The notes: generated from the sequence alone by a model not told the origin. DNA of 64,000 nt from AC-38 sp033856025 (GCA_033856025.1 JAWVFQ010000004.1:124001-188000); one strand, 5' to 3'; counted from the stretch's first letter, positions 42,337-51,442 are shown. Made by a program: numbers and translations.

Positions 42337-43490
42337 GCCCGGGCGCGGGCGGAGCGGGCCAGACGGCCCGATACGGCGTTGAGCAGCGGCCGCTCGATCC
42401 ACAGCCAGCTCGCGGCGCCGGCGGCCAGCGCGAGCGGAGTGACGACCGCCGCCAGCGCGAACGCGCCGGGCTGATGCGCCGAGGTCTCCTTGACGAACAG
42501 GATCAGCGGCACATGCCAGAGGTAGAAGCCGTAGGAGATGACGCCCAGCCCGGCCAGCCAGCGGGCACGCAGCCAGCCGGTCGCCGCGCCGCATCCCGCC
42601 GCCACCGCGAGGATGAGCAGCGCGAAGCCGGCGCCGGCCGGGATGTCGTGCAGCGCCATCATCACCACGTCACGCGTGGGGCCGGGCGAGGAGATGTGCC
42701 ACCAGGCGTTGCCCACGACCAGCGCCAGGCCGCTCAGGGTGACCAGCCACGTCGACCGCGCGGACAGTCGCAGCGGCCGGTCGTCGGCGCGGCGCGACTC
42801 CAGCGCCAGGGCCACGAGCATCCCCACCGCGAAGTACGGGAGGTAGGCGGGCAGCGCCTTGGTCGCCGGCTGCTGCCAGTGGAGCAGGTGGCCGGCCACG
42901 TTCCAGCCCACGCCCAGCGCGATCAGCGCGACGAGCAGCATCACCTGGGGGCGTGCGCGGCCCTTGGCCAGGTGGTAGGCGAACAGGCCGAGGACCGGCA
43001 GCAGCGCGTAGAAGGCGACCTCCAGGCACAGCGTCCACGTCACCGGGTTGAGCTGCATGATCGTGTCCGCCGAGTAGTTCTGGGCGAAGAAGACGAACAG
43101 GGGAAGGTTGTCGCCGTCCGGGACGCGCACGCCGGGCGAGCCCGCGACGTGGCCCAGCAGCACGATCGCCCCCAGCAGCGACACGTAGTAGGCGGGCAGG
43201 ATCCGCGCCGCCCGGCGGGCGACGTAGCGGGGCAGCGAGACCTCGTCGCCCTGCCGGCGCGCGGCGCGGACGAAGGCCCCGTAGAGCAGGTAGCCGGACA
43301 GCACGAAGAAGCAGATCAGTCCGATCCGCAGCTCGTTGAACACGTCCGCCACGAACCGCGGCGAGCTGGCCTTGGCCCCGTAGAGCCAGACATGGAAGCC
43401 GAAGACGGTCAACGCGGCGAGGCCGCGGATGCCGTCGAGCCCGGTGCTGCGCTCGTTGCGGTGGGAGGAGGCGGTGATGGAGCTTCTCAT
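42333..43490 (-). CDS. Acyltransferase family 3 (OafA-like)
   Basis: 385 residues from the ATG at 43490 (a GTG two codons earlier is possible). About ten hydrophobic helices. Family entry LDGIRGLAALTVFGFHVWLYG near residue 20 (R-G-L-A plus catalytic His), then FFVLSGYLLYGAF and RRAARILPAYYVSLLG, the signature of the Acyl_transf_3 membrane proteins. They O-acetylate surface sugars or peptidoglycan. Coupled to the alpha/beta-hydrolase gene. Confidence 0.88.
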   Translation of the reverse strand: MRSSITASSHRNERSTGLDGIRGLAALTVFGFHVWLYGAKASSPRFVADVFNELRIGLICFFVLSGYLLYGAFVRAARRQGDEVSLPRYVARRAARILPAYYVSLLGAIVLLGHVAGSPGVRVPDGDNLPLFVFFAQNYSADTIMQLNPVTWTLCLEVAFYALLPVLGLFAYHLAKGRARPQVMLLVALIALGVGWNVAGHLLHWQQPATKALPAYLPYFAVGMLVALALESRRADDRPLRLSARSTWLVTLSGLALVVGNAWWHISSPGPTRDVVMMALHDIPAGAGFALLILAVAAGCGAATGWLRARWLAGLGVISYGFYLWHVPLILFVKETSAHQPGAFALAAVVTPLALAAGAASWLWIERPLLNAVSGRLARSARARA

Positions 43491-43508
43491 TCCCACTACG
43501 TCAACACA

Positions 43509-44861
43509 CTAGCCCAGGGTTTCGGAGCGGGCTCTCGCGATGGCCTCCACGCCCTCCTCGCCGACGAGCAGCTCGGGACGCGTGGTCCCGCTGGACGCCA
43601 GGTCCAGGGCGGGGAAGCGCCGGGCCGCGGCGAGCGCGGGGTGCAGGACGATCGTGGTGGTCTCGCCGCCCAGCGGCTCGGTCGCGGTCGCGATGACCGT
43701 CAGCGACCCGCCATCGACCAGGTTGCGCGCGGCGGCCAGGGAGCGACGGGCGGCGGCGGGCGACAGGCCGTCCAGCGAGTCGATGAGCACGACGGCGTCG
43801 CCGCCGCGGGCGGCCAGGCGGCGCGCCTGCTCGACCGCGTGCTCGACGGCCTGGGCCTGGGCGTCGCCGGACGCCCCCATCGTGGTCGTGGAGGTGGGCG
43901 CGACGGGGCCGCTCTCCCACTCCGGGACCTCCTCGGGGCGAACGCCGGCCAGCACCACGGTGACCGTCAGGCCGTCCGTCGCCGACAGGGCCCCGGCCAG
44001 GCGCCGCAGCGCCTCGGTCTTGCCGGCGCGCGCGCCCCCGGCGATCGTGACCCGCGAGCCCTTGCCGATCGGCGTCAGCCAGGCGATCGCCTGGAGCGTC
44101 GGCTCGTCGTCGGGCAGGACGAAGCGCTCGGTGGGGAACGTCGCGGGCAGGTCGTCGTAGCGCGTGCCCTCCGCGACCTCGTCGGCCGGGCGGCCGTTGA
44201 TGGTGTCCACCCGGATCAGGGACGGGAAGCGCTCGGAGCGCCGCGGCTTGCGCACGGGCCCGGACACCTGGTCCCCGGCCACCAGCTCGCAGCGGCGGAC
44301 CTGGGCGGCCGACACGTAGACGTCGTCGTCGGACGGCTCGGGCGGCGAGACGCGGACGAAGCCGGACCCGTTGCCCAGCAGCTCCACGGTGCCCTCCACG
44401 ACGCGGTCCTCGGCGGCGGTGTCGTCGTCCTCGTCGCGCTCGTCGTCGCGGTCGCGGTCGCGCGCGCCGGCTCCCCGGCCGCGGCCACCACCGCCCCCGC
44501 CGCCGCCTCCGCCGCGGCCCCGCCCGCCGCGCGAGCGCCGCGCCCGGGCCGGACGGTCGCCGGCGTCCTCGTCGGTGGCGCCGGACTCCTCGGGCGCGTC
44601 GCCGGAGTCGTCCGGAGAGCCGGACTCCTCCCTGGCGCGCGAGCGCGACCGGCTGCGCGGCCGCCGGGCCGGGCGGGCGTCACCGCCGTCGTCCTCGTCG
44701 GTGGCGGCGGGCGCCTCCTCCCCGCCCTGGCGGGCGAGGATCTGGTCGATCAAATCGGCCTTGCGCAGTCGGCGGAAGCCGTCGAGTCCCAGCTCGGACG
44801 CGATCGCGTGCAGATCGGCGAGCGGGCTGGACTCCAGAGCGGAGCGGTCGAGCACTGACAT
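43509..44861 (-). CDS. rho: Rho-like transcription termination factor lacking canonical catalytic segments
   Basis: 450 residues. RhoN domain (~4-48), a long Asp/Arg/Ser/Gly insert with a ten-glycine run (~50-150), an RNA-binding OB domain (VVEGTVELLGNGSGFVRVSP, ~154-215) and a RecA-type ATPase core. Walker A is intact (GARAGKTEAL, K271) and Walker B is VVLIDSLDG. However, the usual DERPEEV catalytic-Glu motif is AGVRPEEV. The segment after Walker B that carries the Q/R loops (SITRLARAYN...GGVDANAL) is about 20 residues short. The YEEFKGTGNMEL stretch with the arginine finger is replaced by TTTIVLHPA. ATP hydrolysis and RNA translocation are therefore doubtful. AAGGGAA ribosome site. Confidence 0.8.
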   Translation of the reverse strand: MSVLDRSALESSPLADLHAIASELGLDGFRRLRKADLIDQILARQGGEEAPAATDEDDGGDARPARRPRSRSRSRAREESGSPDDSGDAPEESGATDEDAGDRPARARRSRGGRGRGGGGGGGGGGRGRGAGARDRDRDDERDEDDDTAAEDRVVEGTVELLGNGSGFVRVSPPEPSDDDVYVSAAQVRRCELVAGDQVSGPVRKPRRSERFPSLIRVDTINGRPADEVAEGTRYDDLPATFPTERFVLPDDEPTLQAIAWLTPIGKGSRVTIAGGARAGKTEALRRLAGALSATDGLTVTVVLAGVRPEEVPEWESGPVAPTSTTTMGASGDAQAQAVEHAVEQARRLAARGGDAVVLIDSLDGLSPAAARRSLAAARNLVDGGSLTVIATATEPLGGETTTIVLHPALAAARRFPALDLASSGTTRPELLVGEEGVEAIARARSETLG

Positions 44862-44894
44862 GAAGTTCCCTTCGTTCGGTTGGTCGGTGGGCGA

Positions 44895-44920
44895 CCGTCC
44901 GCGTTGGCGTCAGCGGACGG
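44895..44920 (-). terminator. Stem-loop after the transaldolase gene
   Basis: CCGTCCGC and GCGGACGG form a perfect 8-bp stem with a 10-base loop, 34 bases past the transaldolase stop and before the rho start. No T-tract. Confidence 0.45.
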
Positions 44921-44953
44921 CGACCGTGCGACGAAGGCTAGCGGGCCACCCGG

Positions 44954-45646
44954 TCAGGCGGCCGTATGGGCGCTGTCGACCAGCCCGGAGAGCCACTGCG
45001 CGAACTCGGGCCGCGACTGCCAGTCCGCCGTGAACTTCTCGATCCCCTCGGTGGTGAGCGGGTGGTTGAGCATCTGCTTGAGCACCTTGGCCGGCAGCGT
45101 GGCGACCTCGCAGCCCAGCGTCGCGGCCGTGACCACGTGCTCGGGATGGCGGATCGACGCCGCCAGCACCTGCACGGCGCCGCCGGCCGGGCGCAGCGCC
45201 GCCACGATGGACGCGACGACCTCGGCCGAGTCGACGGAGATGTCGTCCAGCCGGCCCATGAAGCACGAGACGTAGGTGGCGCCCGCCTCGGCGGACAGGA
45301 TCGCCTGGGTGGGCGAGAAGACGAGGGTCATGTTGACCGGGATGCCGTCGTCGGCGAGCACGCGCGTGGCCTGGAGGCCGGCGGCGCCGAACGGGACCTT
45401 CACGACCACGTGCTCGTGCAGCGTGCGCAGCGCGCGGCCCTCGGCGACCATCCGCTGCGGGTCGTCGGACACGACCTCGGCGGAAGTGGGCCCGTCGACC
45501 AGCTCGCAGATGCGCTGGATGGCCTCGCCGGGGTCGCCCTCGGCCTTGGCCAGCAGGGACGGGTTGGTGGTGGCGCCCGACAGGACGCCCCAGGCGGCGA
45601 TCTCCTCCACCTCGGCGACCGCTCCCGTGTCGATGAACAGCCTCAT
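44954..45646 (-). CDS. tal: Transaldolase / fructose-6-phosphate aldolase-type (TalC subfamily)
   Basis: 230 residues, the short MipB/TalC type. MRLFIDTGAVAEVEEIAAWG, GVLSGATTNPSLLAKAEGD, the Schiff-base lysine in HVVVKVPFG, VNMTLVFSPTQAILSAEAGA and VSCFMGRLDDI are all diagnostic. It transfers a dihydroxyacetone unit between sugar phosphates in the non-oxidative pentose phosphate pathway, or acts as a fructose-6-phosphate aldolase; the two cannot be separated here. Confidence 0.9.
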   Translation of the reverse strand: MRLFIDTGAVAEVEEIAAWGVLSGATTNPSLLAKAEGDPGEAIQRICELVDGPTSAEVVSDDPQRMVAEGRALRTLHEHVVVKVPFGAAGLQATRVLADDGIPVNMTLVFSPTQAILSAEAGATYVSCFMGRLDDISVDSAEVVASIVAALRPAGGAVQVLAASIRHPEHVVTAATLGCEVATLPAKVLKQMLNHPLTTEGIEKFTADWQSRPEFAQWLSGLVDSAHTAA

Positions 45647-45694
45647 TGATCGTCCTTTCGTCGCTCGTTTCGAGTGTGCCCCGTGCGGCGGACG

Positions 45695-46546
45695 CTACTC
45701 CTGGCGTCGCAGCGCCTCGGCGAGGCGCAGGTCGTCCTGCACCTCTGCGTCGCCCCGCAGGGCGTCCCTTACGGCCAGGTAGTCGCGCGTCGCGGCCACG
45801 TCGTGGACCCGCAGCAGGTGGGCGCCGGCGTCGGCGGCGTAGCCCACGGCCGCCAGCGTGCCCGCGCCCCGGTCGCGCGGGGCGCGCCCGGTCAGCGCGC
45901 CCACGAAGTCCTTGCGCGATACCGCCGCCAGCAGCGGGCGCTCCAGGGCGTGCAACTCGCGCAGGGCACCCAGCGCCGTCACGGTCTGGGCGGGGGACTT
46001 GCCGAAGTCGGGACCGGGGTCCAGGACTAGCGACTCGAACGGCACGCCCGCGGCCGTCGCGGTGTCGATGCGCTCGCGCAGGAACGCGGTCACGTCGGCG
46101 GCCACGTCGCCGTAGGGGTGGTCGAGCACCTTCTCCTTGGGCGCGCCGACCGTGTGCATGAGCACCAGTGCGGCGCCCGTCTCGGCGCACACGCCCGCCA
46201 GACCGGGGTCGCGCAGCCCGCTGACGTCGTTGACCAGGACGGCGCCCGCCTCGATCGCCGCGCGCGCGACCGCGGGCTTGTAGGTGTCCACGGAGACCAG
46301 CGCGCCCGCCGCCGCCAGGCGCTCCACGACCGGGACGACGCGCGCGATCTCCTCGTCGGCGTCCACCGCCGGGCGATCCGTGCGCGCGGACTCGCCGCCC
46401 ACGTCCACGACGTCCGCGCCGGACACGTCCTCGCCGGCGCCCGAGAAGGAGTCCGGCGAGGCGTTGACGATCCCCATGAGCCACGGCCGCCCGCCGAGCT
46501 GCAGCGTGCGCCCGCGCGCCAGCAGCGTCCGCGGCGGGGCGCTCAC
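45695..46546 (-). CDS. folP: Dihydropteroate synthase
   Basis: 283 residues. Motifs in order: LMGIVNASPDSFS, VVDVGGESAR, LVSVDTYKPAVARAAIEAG, LVNDVSGLRD, ALVLMHTVGAPKE, LVLDPGPDFGKS, AAVSRKDFVGALTGR and HLLRVHDV. These make the TIM-barrel DHPS certain. It joins p-aminobenzoate to the pterin diphosphate. Oddities: about 20 residues are missing between the PDSFS loop and the GGES strand, and the usual ESTRPG pABA loop reads ESARTD. GTG start overlaps glpD (GTGA). Confidence 0.9.
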   Translation of the reverse strand: MSAPPRTLLARGRTLQLGGRPWLMGIVNASPDSFSGAGEDVSGADVVDVGGESARTDRPAVDADEEIARVVPVVERLAAAGALVSVDTYKPAVARAAIEAGAVLVNDVSGLRDPGLAGVCAETGAALVLMHTVGAPKEKVLDHPYGDVAADVTAFLRERIDTATAAGVPFESLVLDPGPDFGKSPAQTVTALGALRELHALERPLLAAVSRKDFVGALTGRAPRDRGAGTLAAVGYAADAGAHLLRVHDVAATRDYLAVRDALRGDAEVQDDLRLAEALRRQE

Positions 46547-48204
46547 CCGGGCAGGATCCCCTCGGCCCGCGCGTTCTCGCGGAACCGGTCGGCCTCGGCG
46601 CCGGCCCAGGCGTCGTCGTGGCCCAGCTCGCCCGCCAGCGCGCCGGCGACCCGCTCGGGCACCCGGGACTCGGGGTCGCAGACGGCGCGCGCGTCGAGCA
46701 GGCCCAGGCGGGTGCGGCGCAGCAGCACGTCGGCGGCGCCGCGCGCCTGTTCGCGGCGCGCCGCGAACACCGCCTCGGCCAGCAGGTCGGGCAGCCCCTC
46801 GACGATCGGCTGGGCCAGCTCCCCGCGCTCCCCCGCCACCGCGAGCACGTCGTGCGCGGCGTGGCCGTAGCGCCCGGCCAGCGCCTCGTAGGACTCCTCG
46901 GGGACGCCCTCGACGCGCGGCAGCGACGCCGGGTCGACGGCCATCCCCAGGGGGATCTCGTGGGTGCGGCAGGGGGCGTCGCGCAGGTCGCGCTCCACCA
47001 GGCGGTCGACGGTCATCTTGGCCATGCGCCGCCACGTCGTGAGCTTGCCGCCGGTGATCGTGATCATCCCGCTGGAGGTCTCGTACAGCGCGGCCTTGCG
47101 CGAGATGTCCACCGACTTCTTGGGATCCCCGGTGGAGATCAGCGGGCGCACGCCGGCGTAGGCGCCGGTCACGTTGCCCAGGTCCAGCGACGAGCCGAAG
47201 TACTCGTTGACCGCGTCCAGCAGGTACGCCACGTCCTCTTCGGCCGGACGCACGTGGTCCACGTCGCCCTCGTAGTCGTTGTCGGTCGTGCCCACCAGCA
47301 CGCGGCCCAGCCAGGGCAGGACGAAGACCGTGCGCCCGCCGCCGCCGGGCACGATTGCGCCGGCGCCCTCCAGCGGCAGGTCGCCCGGGTGCAGGGTCAG
47401 GTGGGTCCCGCGGCTGGGGCGGATGGTGGGGACCTCGGCCTCGTCGTGCAGCTCCTCGGGGCGGATGCGGTCGGCCCACACGCCGGTGGCGTTGACGACG
47501 TTCTCGGCGCGGACGGTGAACTCCTCGCCGCTGGCCCCGTCGCGTACGCGCACGCCCGCGGCCCGGCCGCCCTCCTCGACCAGCTCGGTCACCTCGAGCC
47601 AGTTCGCGCACACCGCGCCGAAGCGCTCGGCCTCGCCCAGCACGGTGAGCACGAGGCGCGAATCGTCCGTCTGGCAGTCGTAGAACAGGTAGCCGGAGGT
47701 CGGCTCGCGCGGGCCCAGGGCGGGGATCAGGCGCAGCACCTCCTCGCCGTCGATGATTCGATGGCGGTCAGGGCTCCAGTCGGGCTCGCCGTCGCGGTTG
47801 ACGTCGCGCCGGCGGCGGCGCAGCGACTCGCGCGACATCACGTCGTACATGTTCAGCCCCATGCCCAGCAGGCGGTCGGGGCGCTGGCCCTCGAACGCCG
47901 CCACGACGAGGGGCAGCGGGCGGACGAGGTGCGGCGCCAGGGCGGCCAGCAGCTGGCGCTCGAGCAGCGCCTCGCGCACCAGCCCGAGGTCGAACTGCTG
48001 GAGGTAGCGCAGCCCGCCGTGGACCAGCTTGCTCGAGCGGCTGGAGGTGCCCGACGCGAAGTCGGCCTTCTCCACCAGCGCGACCGAGTAGCCACGGCTG
48101 GCCGCGTCCAGCGCCACGCCCGCGCCGGTGATCCCGCCTCCGACCACCACCACGTCGAACGGGTCGGACTGCAGCGCCGCGATGGCGTCCGCGCGCGGGA
48201 TCAT
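46543..48204 (-). CDS. glpD: Aerobic glycerol-3-phosphate dehydrogenase
   Basis: 553 residues. FAD dinucleotide fold at the start (FDVVVVGGGITGAGVALDAASRG), then KADFASGTSSRSSKLVHGGLRYL and NVVNATGVWADRI. SRGTHLTLHPGDLPL, FVLPWLGRVLVGTTDNDY and MITITGGKLTTWRRMAK match GlpD, with the C-terminal cap domain (RYGHAAHDVLAVA). Oxidises sn-glycerol-3-phosphate to DHAP, passing electrons to quinone. ATGA overlap with the nitroreductase. Confidence 0.95.
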   Translation of the reverse strand: MIPRADAIAALQSDPFDVVVVGGGITGAGVALDAASRGYSVALVEKADFASGTSSRSSKLVHGGLRYLQQFDLGLVREALLERQLLAALAPHLVRPLPLVVAAFEGQRPDRLLGMGLNMYDVMSRESLRRRRRDVNRDGEPDWSPDRHRIIDGEEVLRLIPALGPREPTSGYLFYDCQTDDSRLVLTVLGEAERFGAVCANWLEVTELVEEGGRAAGVRVRDGASGEEFTVRAENVVNATGVWADRIRPEELHDEAEVPTIRPSRGTHLTLHPGDLPLEGAGAIVPGGGGRTVFVLPWLGRVLVGTTDNDYEGDVDHVRPAEEDVAYLLDAVNEYFGSSLDLGNVTGAYAGVRPLISTGDPKKSVDISRKAALYETSSGMITITGGKLTTWRRMAKMTVDRLVERDLRDAPCRTHEIPLGMAVDPASLPRVEGVPEESYEALAGRYGHAAHDVLAVAGERGELAQPIVEGLPDLLAEAVFAARREQARGAADVLLRRTRLGLLDARAVCDPESRVPERVAGALAGELGHDDAWAGAEADRFRENARAEGILPG

Positions 48205-48710
48205 GGGAGCCAGGTGGCGAAGTCGGCCACGTCCCCGCGCGGCGGCGGCCGCTTGCCCTCGCGCGGCGCGCCGAGGTGGATGAGGCCGACGAAGCGCTCG
48301 TCGTCGCCCAGGCCCACCGCGGCGCGCCCCGCGGGCGTGCGCAGGACGGCCGGCGTGCGCCAGTAACCCGCCAGGCCGCGGGAGTGCGCGGCGAGCAGGA
48401 CGATGTAGGTGGCCACGCCGACGGCATGGAGGTCCTCCTCGTCGCACTCCGGATCGCCGGTCAGGACGGCGCTGGAGACGATCAGCGTGGGCGCGCGGTC
48501 GAGCTTGCCCCCCGCCTCCGGCCCGGCCGCCTCCTTGAGGGCGCCCAGCGCGGCCGGCCCGACCACGCGGAAGCGCCACGGCTGCGTGATGTGGTGGTTC
48601 GGCGCCCAGCGGGCGAGCTCGAGCAGCGCCTCCACGGTCTCCCGCGGAACCGGGTCCTGCCCGAACGCCTTCAGGGTGCGCCGGGTGCGGATTGCCTCCT
48701 CGACGTCCAC
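48201..48710 (-). CDS. Nitroreductase-family protein (FMN)
   Basis: 169 residues, short for the family. VEEAIRTRRTLKAFGQDPVP carries the RR(S/T) FMN-phosphate loop. ELARWAPNHHITQPWRFRVVG and a late GLGDDERFVGLIHLGAP fit the nitroreductase/YdjA fold. Likely an NAD(P)H-dependent FMN oxidoreductase; substrate unknown. GTG start 10 bases after the GMC stop. Confidence 0.85.
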   Translation of the reverse strand: MDVEEAIRTRRTLKAFGQDPVPRETVEALLELARWAPNHHITQPWRFRVVGPAALGALKEAAGPEAGGKLDRAPTLIVSSAVLTGDPECDEEDLHAVGVATYIVLLAAHSRGLAGYWRTPAVLRTPAGRAAVGLGDDERFVGLIHLGAPREGKRPPPRGDVADFATWLP

Positions 48711-48720
48711 CCGCTGGAGC

Positions 48721-50313
48721 CTACGCGAGCGCCGGTAGCCGCTCCGGGGCGGGCTCGCCGGCCGGTGCGGGCGCGCCGAGCAGGTGGAACGCGAGCCGCG
48801 TGGCCAGCGTCATGATCGTGATCTGGGGGTTGACGCCCAGGGAGCTGGGAACGGCGGCGGCGTCGGCCACGTGGAGCCCGGCCACCCCGTGGACCTGGCC
48901 GTCCGGATCGACCACGGAGGCGCGCGGGTCGGCTCCCATGGCCGCCGTGCCCAGCGGGTGGAAGGCCATGAGCTCGAGGTCGCGCGGGCGGACGTGGGCG
49001 TCGCGCAGGGGGCGCAGGTCGCCGTCGCGCAGCGGGGGCACGCCGCGCGCGGGCACCAGCACCTCGCGCGCGCCCGCGGCGAAGTAGAGCTCGGCCAGGA
49101 GCTCCAGTCCGCGCTTGAAGCGCGCGGTGTCGGTGGCGTCGAGGTCGTAGCGGATGCGCGGGGCCCCGGCCACGTCGCGCACCTCGCCGCGCGAGGAGTC
49201 CGACACCATGACCCCGAAGGTGGACAGGCGCCGGTAGCGGTCCATGCGGGCCCGGTGCTCGGGACCGCGGCCGGGCATCGCCATCGCGATGTAGTCCGGC
49301 GGGCCCGCGGCGCCCTCGAGCATCAGCCCCTCGCCGGCGAACTCGTCGACGTAGTAGCTCTGCGGCACCCCGCGCCACATCTCCACGTCCTCGTCCATGA
49401 ACGCCCGCACTCCCGTCGCCGGGTGGATGGCGAGGTTGCGGCCCAGGCGCCCGGAGGCGTTCGGGATCGCCTGGCGGCGCAGGAGGACGGGCGTGTGGAC
49501 GGCGCCGCAGGCCACGACGACGTGCTCGCACGCCACGTGCAGCGCGCCGCCGCCGGCGGTGCTGGCCACGACGGCGCGGGCGCGCCCTCCCGCGATCTCG
49601 ATGCGTCGCGCGCGGGCGCCGGTGTAGGTGGTCGCGCCGGCCTCCCAGGCCCGCGGGATGTAGGTGATCCCCACGTGCTGCTTGGCCCCCGAGGGGCACC
49701 CGAACGCGCACACGCCCGACCCCACGCACCCGCGGGCGTTGCGGTACAGGTAGTCGCCCGACCAGCCCAGGGCCTCGGCGCCGCGGCGGACGATCGCGGT
49801 GTTCGGGCCGGCCAGGTCGGGCGGGACCTGGGAGACGTTGAGGATCCGCTCGACGCGACGGAAGAACGGCTCCAGCGCGTCCTCGGTGAGCCCGTCGAGG
49901 CCGAGGTCGGCGCGCCAGCGGGCGAGGATCCGCGGCGGCGTGCGAAAGCAGGTCCCGGAGTTCACGACGGTCGTGCCGCCCACCGCGCGGCCCATGGGCA
50001 GGATGATCGGGGGATCGCCCAGGGTCGTCACCTGGCCGGCGTCGCGGTAGAGGAGCTGCGTCATCTCGCGGGGCCGAGCGGTGAACTCGTCGGTGTCGTG
50101 CCACTCGCCCTCCTCCAGGATGGCCACGTCCATGCCTCCCTCGGCGAGCTCCTTGGCCGCGACGGCGCCGCCGGCACCGGACCCGATGACGCAGGCGTCG
50201 ACGCGGATGCGCCGCTCGCCGCGGACGTCGGCGCCGCGCACGATCCGCCGCTCGGCGGGATGGAAGGTGCCGGTCCCGTCGCGGTAGGCCGCCTCGCCCG
50301 TGTCGCGCGTCAC
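48721..50313 (-). CDS. GMC-family oxidoreductase
   Basis: 530 residues. FAD entry VDACVIGSGAGGAVAAKELAEGG (~38-58), then GRAVGGTTVVNSGTCFRTP and the cysteine-rich GCVGSGVCAFGCPSGAKQH. The C-terminal active-site region has ELMAFHPLGTAAMGADP (His) and LHVADAAAVPSSLGVNPQIT (Asn), the GMC His/Asn pair. This Cys-containing subgroup includes long-chain alcohol oxidases, cholesterol oxidases and gluconate-type dehydrogenases. GTGA overlap with the small upstream gene, probably its partner subunit. Confidence 0.88.
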   Translation of the reverse strand: MTRDTGEAAYRDGTGTFHPAERRIVRGADVRGERRIRVDACVIGSGAGGAVAAKELAEGGMDVAILEEGEWHDTDEFTARPREMTQLLYRDAGQVTTLGDPPIILPMGRAVGGTTVVNSGTCFRTPPRILARWRADLGLDGLTEDALEPFFRRVERILNVSQVPPDLAGPNTAIVRRGAEALGWSGDYLYRNARGCVGSGVCAFGCPSGAKQHVGITYIPRAWEAGATTYTGARARRIEIAGGRARAVVASTAGGGALHVACEHVVVACGAVHTPVLLRRQAIPNASGRLGRNLAIHPATGVRAFMDEDVEMWRGVPQSYYVDEFAGEGLMLEGAAGPPDYIAMAMPGRGPEHRARMDRYRRLSTFGVMVSDSSRGEVRDVAGAPRIRYDLDATDTARFKRGLELLAELYFAAGAREVLVPARGVPPLRDGDLRPLRDAHVRPRDLELMAFHPLGTAAMGADPRASVVDPDGQVHGVAGLHVADAAAVPSSLGVNPQITIMTLATRLAFHLLGAPAPAGEPAPERLPALA

Positions 50314-50750
50314 CACCGGGCCTCCTCGCGGCGCAGGGCGCGGCCGCGCTCGACGACCGCGACGGGGTCGTAGCCGAGCGAGCGCATCACACCCTCGTCG
50401 CCGTAGTAGCCGAGCTTGGCCAGGGCCTCCAGGGCCTGGGACAGCGGGGCGGTGGGGCCGCGCTGGATCCGCGCGAGGTAGGCCAACCGCGCCGCGGGCT
50501 CCAGGCGGCGCAGGCGCGCGCCGAACCCGAGGGCGAGCGGCCCGACCTCGACGGCCAGCAGCATCGCCCGCAGGCCGACCCGGACCAGCCGTGGGGAGGC
50601 GGCCAGCCACCCCGCCAGGAACTCGCGCGTGTCGGTCTCGCCGAGCGTGGGCAGCCCGCGCCCGGGCGCGACCACCGCGTCGGTGAGGCAGGCGAAGATG
50701 TCCGCCTCGCGGGTGACGCGGCGCGCGGAGACCCGCGCCTCGCGGGTCAT
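50310..50750 (-). CDS. Small partner protein of the GMC oxidoreductase, unknown
   Basis: 146 residues, predominantly helical: EADIFACLTDAVVAPGRGLPT, TREFLAGWLAASPRLVRVGLRAMLL, ARLAYLARIQRG, SQALEALAKLGYYGD and VMRSLGYDP. It resembles the small helical subunits encoded before many GMC dehydrogenases (gluconate-2-dehydrogenase subunit 3-like), which assist folding or electron transfer. That resemblance is inference. Overlaps the FadR stop and the GMC start by four bases each. Confidence 0.65.
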   Translation of the reverse strand: MTREARVSARRVTREADIFACLTDAVVAPGRGLPTLGETDTREFLAGWLAASPRLVRVGLRAMLLAVEVGPLALGFGARLRRLEPAARLAYLARIQRGPTAPLSQALEALAKLGYYGDEGVMRSLGYDPVAVVERGRALRREEARW

Positions 50751-51442
50751 GGGACGAGCGCCCTCTCGACCCGCTCGCGCTGGCGGGCGGCCAGCTCGGC
50801 CACCGCGGCGCGGGCGGCGCGCGGGTCGCCGGCCGCGATCGCCTCGGCCGCGGTCGCGTACAGCGGCGCCAGCTCCCCCGGGCGGTCCGTGACCGGCACC
50901 TGCTCGGCGTGGGCGAAGTAGAGCTCGCGGATGGAGTTCAGGACGAGGACGAACACGAGGTTCCCCGCGGCCGCCGCCAGCTCGGTCGCCCAGGCGAAGT
51001 CGACGCGCTGCGCCGCCGCGTCGTCGGGGGCGTGCGCGAACTCGGCGGCCAGGTCGCGCAGGCGACGCGCCGCCTCGGGCGAGCGGCGCGCCGCCGCCAG
51101 GGCGGCCAGCTCCGCCAGCATCAGCGAGCGGGCCTCCAGCACGTCGGCCAGCACGCGAGCGTCCACGCCGCCGGCGCGGAACAGCAGGTGGGCCACGACG
51201 TCCAGGCCCCCGTGCTCGCGCCAGTCGCGCACGCGCATCCCGTCGCCCTGCCGGCTCTCCACCAGTCCCATCTGCTCCAGGCGCTTGAGCGCCTCGCGCA
51301 GCGAGGACATCGTCACGCCGAGGTCGGCGGCCAGCACCCGTTGGGTGGGCAACCGCTCGCCGGGCGCGTAACGGCCGCTCAGCAGCGCCTCGAGCAGCTG
51401 CCCGAAGACGTGCTCGGAGACCAGGGGAGCCCGCGCCGCCAC
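50747..51442 (-). CDS. FadR/GntR-family transcriptional regulator
   Basis: 231 residues from a GTG. N-terminal winged HTH (VFGQLLEALLSGRYAPGERL, LAADLGVTMSSLREALKRLE, LVESRQGDGMRVRDW) is standard GntR. The helical FCD domain carries DVLEARSLMLAELAALAAARR and a His in YFAHAEQVPV for metal/ligand binding. Head of a six-gene coupled operon ending in folP. A perfect palindrome just upstream is its likely operator. Confidence 0.9.
   Translation of the reverse strand: MAARAPLVSEHVFGQLLEALLSGRYAPGERLPTQRVLAADLGVTMSSLREALKRLEQMGLVESRQGDGMRVRDWREHGGLDVVAHLLFRAGGVDARVLADVLEARSLMLAELAALAAARRSPEAARRLRDLAAEFAHAPDDAAAQRVDFAWATELAAAAGNLVFVLVLNSIRELYFAHAEQVPVTDRPGELAPLYATAAEAIAAGDPRAARAAVAELAARQRERVERALVP

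Noticed and set aside
44500..44530. A run of ten glycine codons in rho that looks like a simple repeat or CRISPR-like unit
   Set aside because: It is in frame within the low-complexity insert of one protein, varied at third positions, and not a repeat array.
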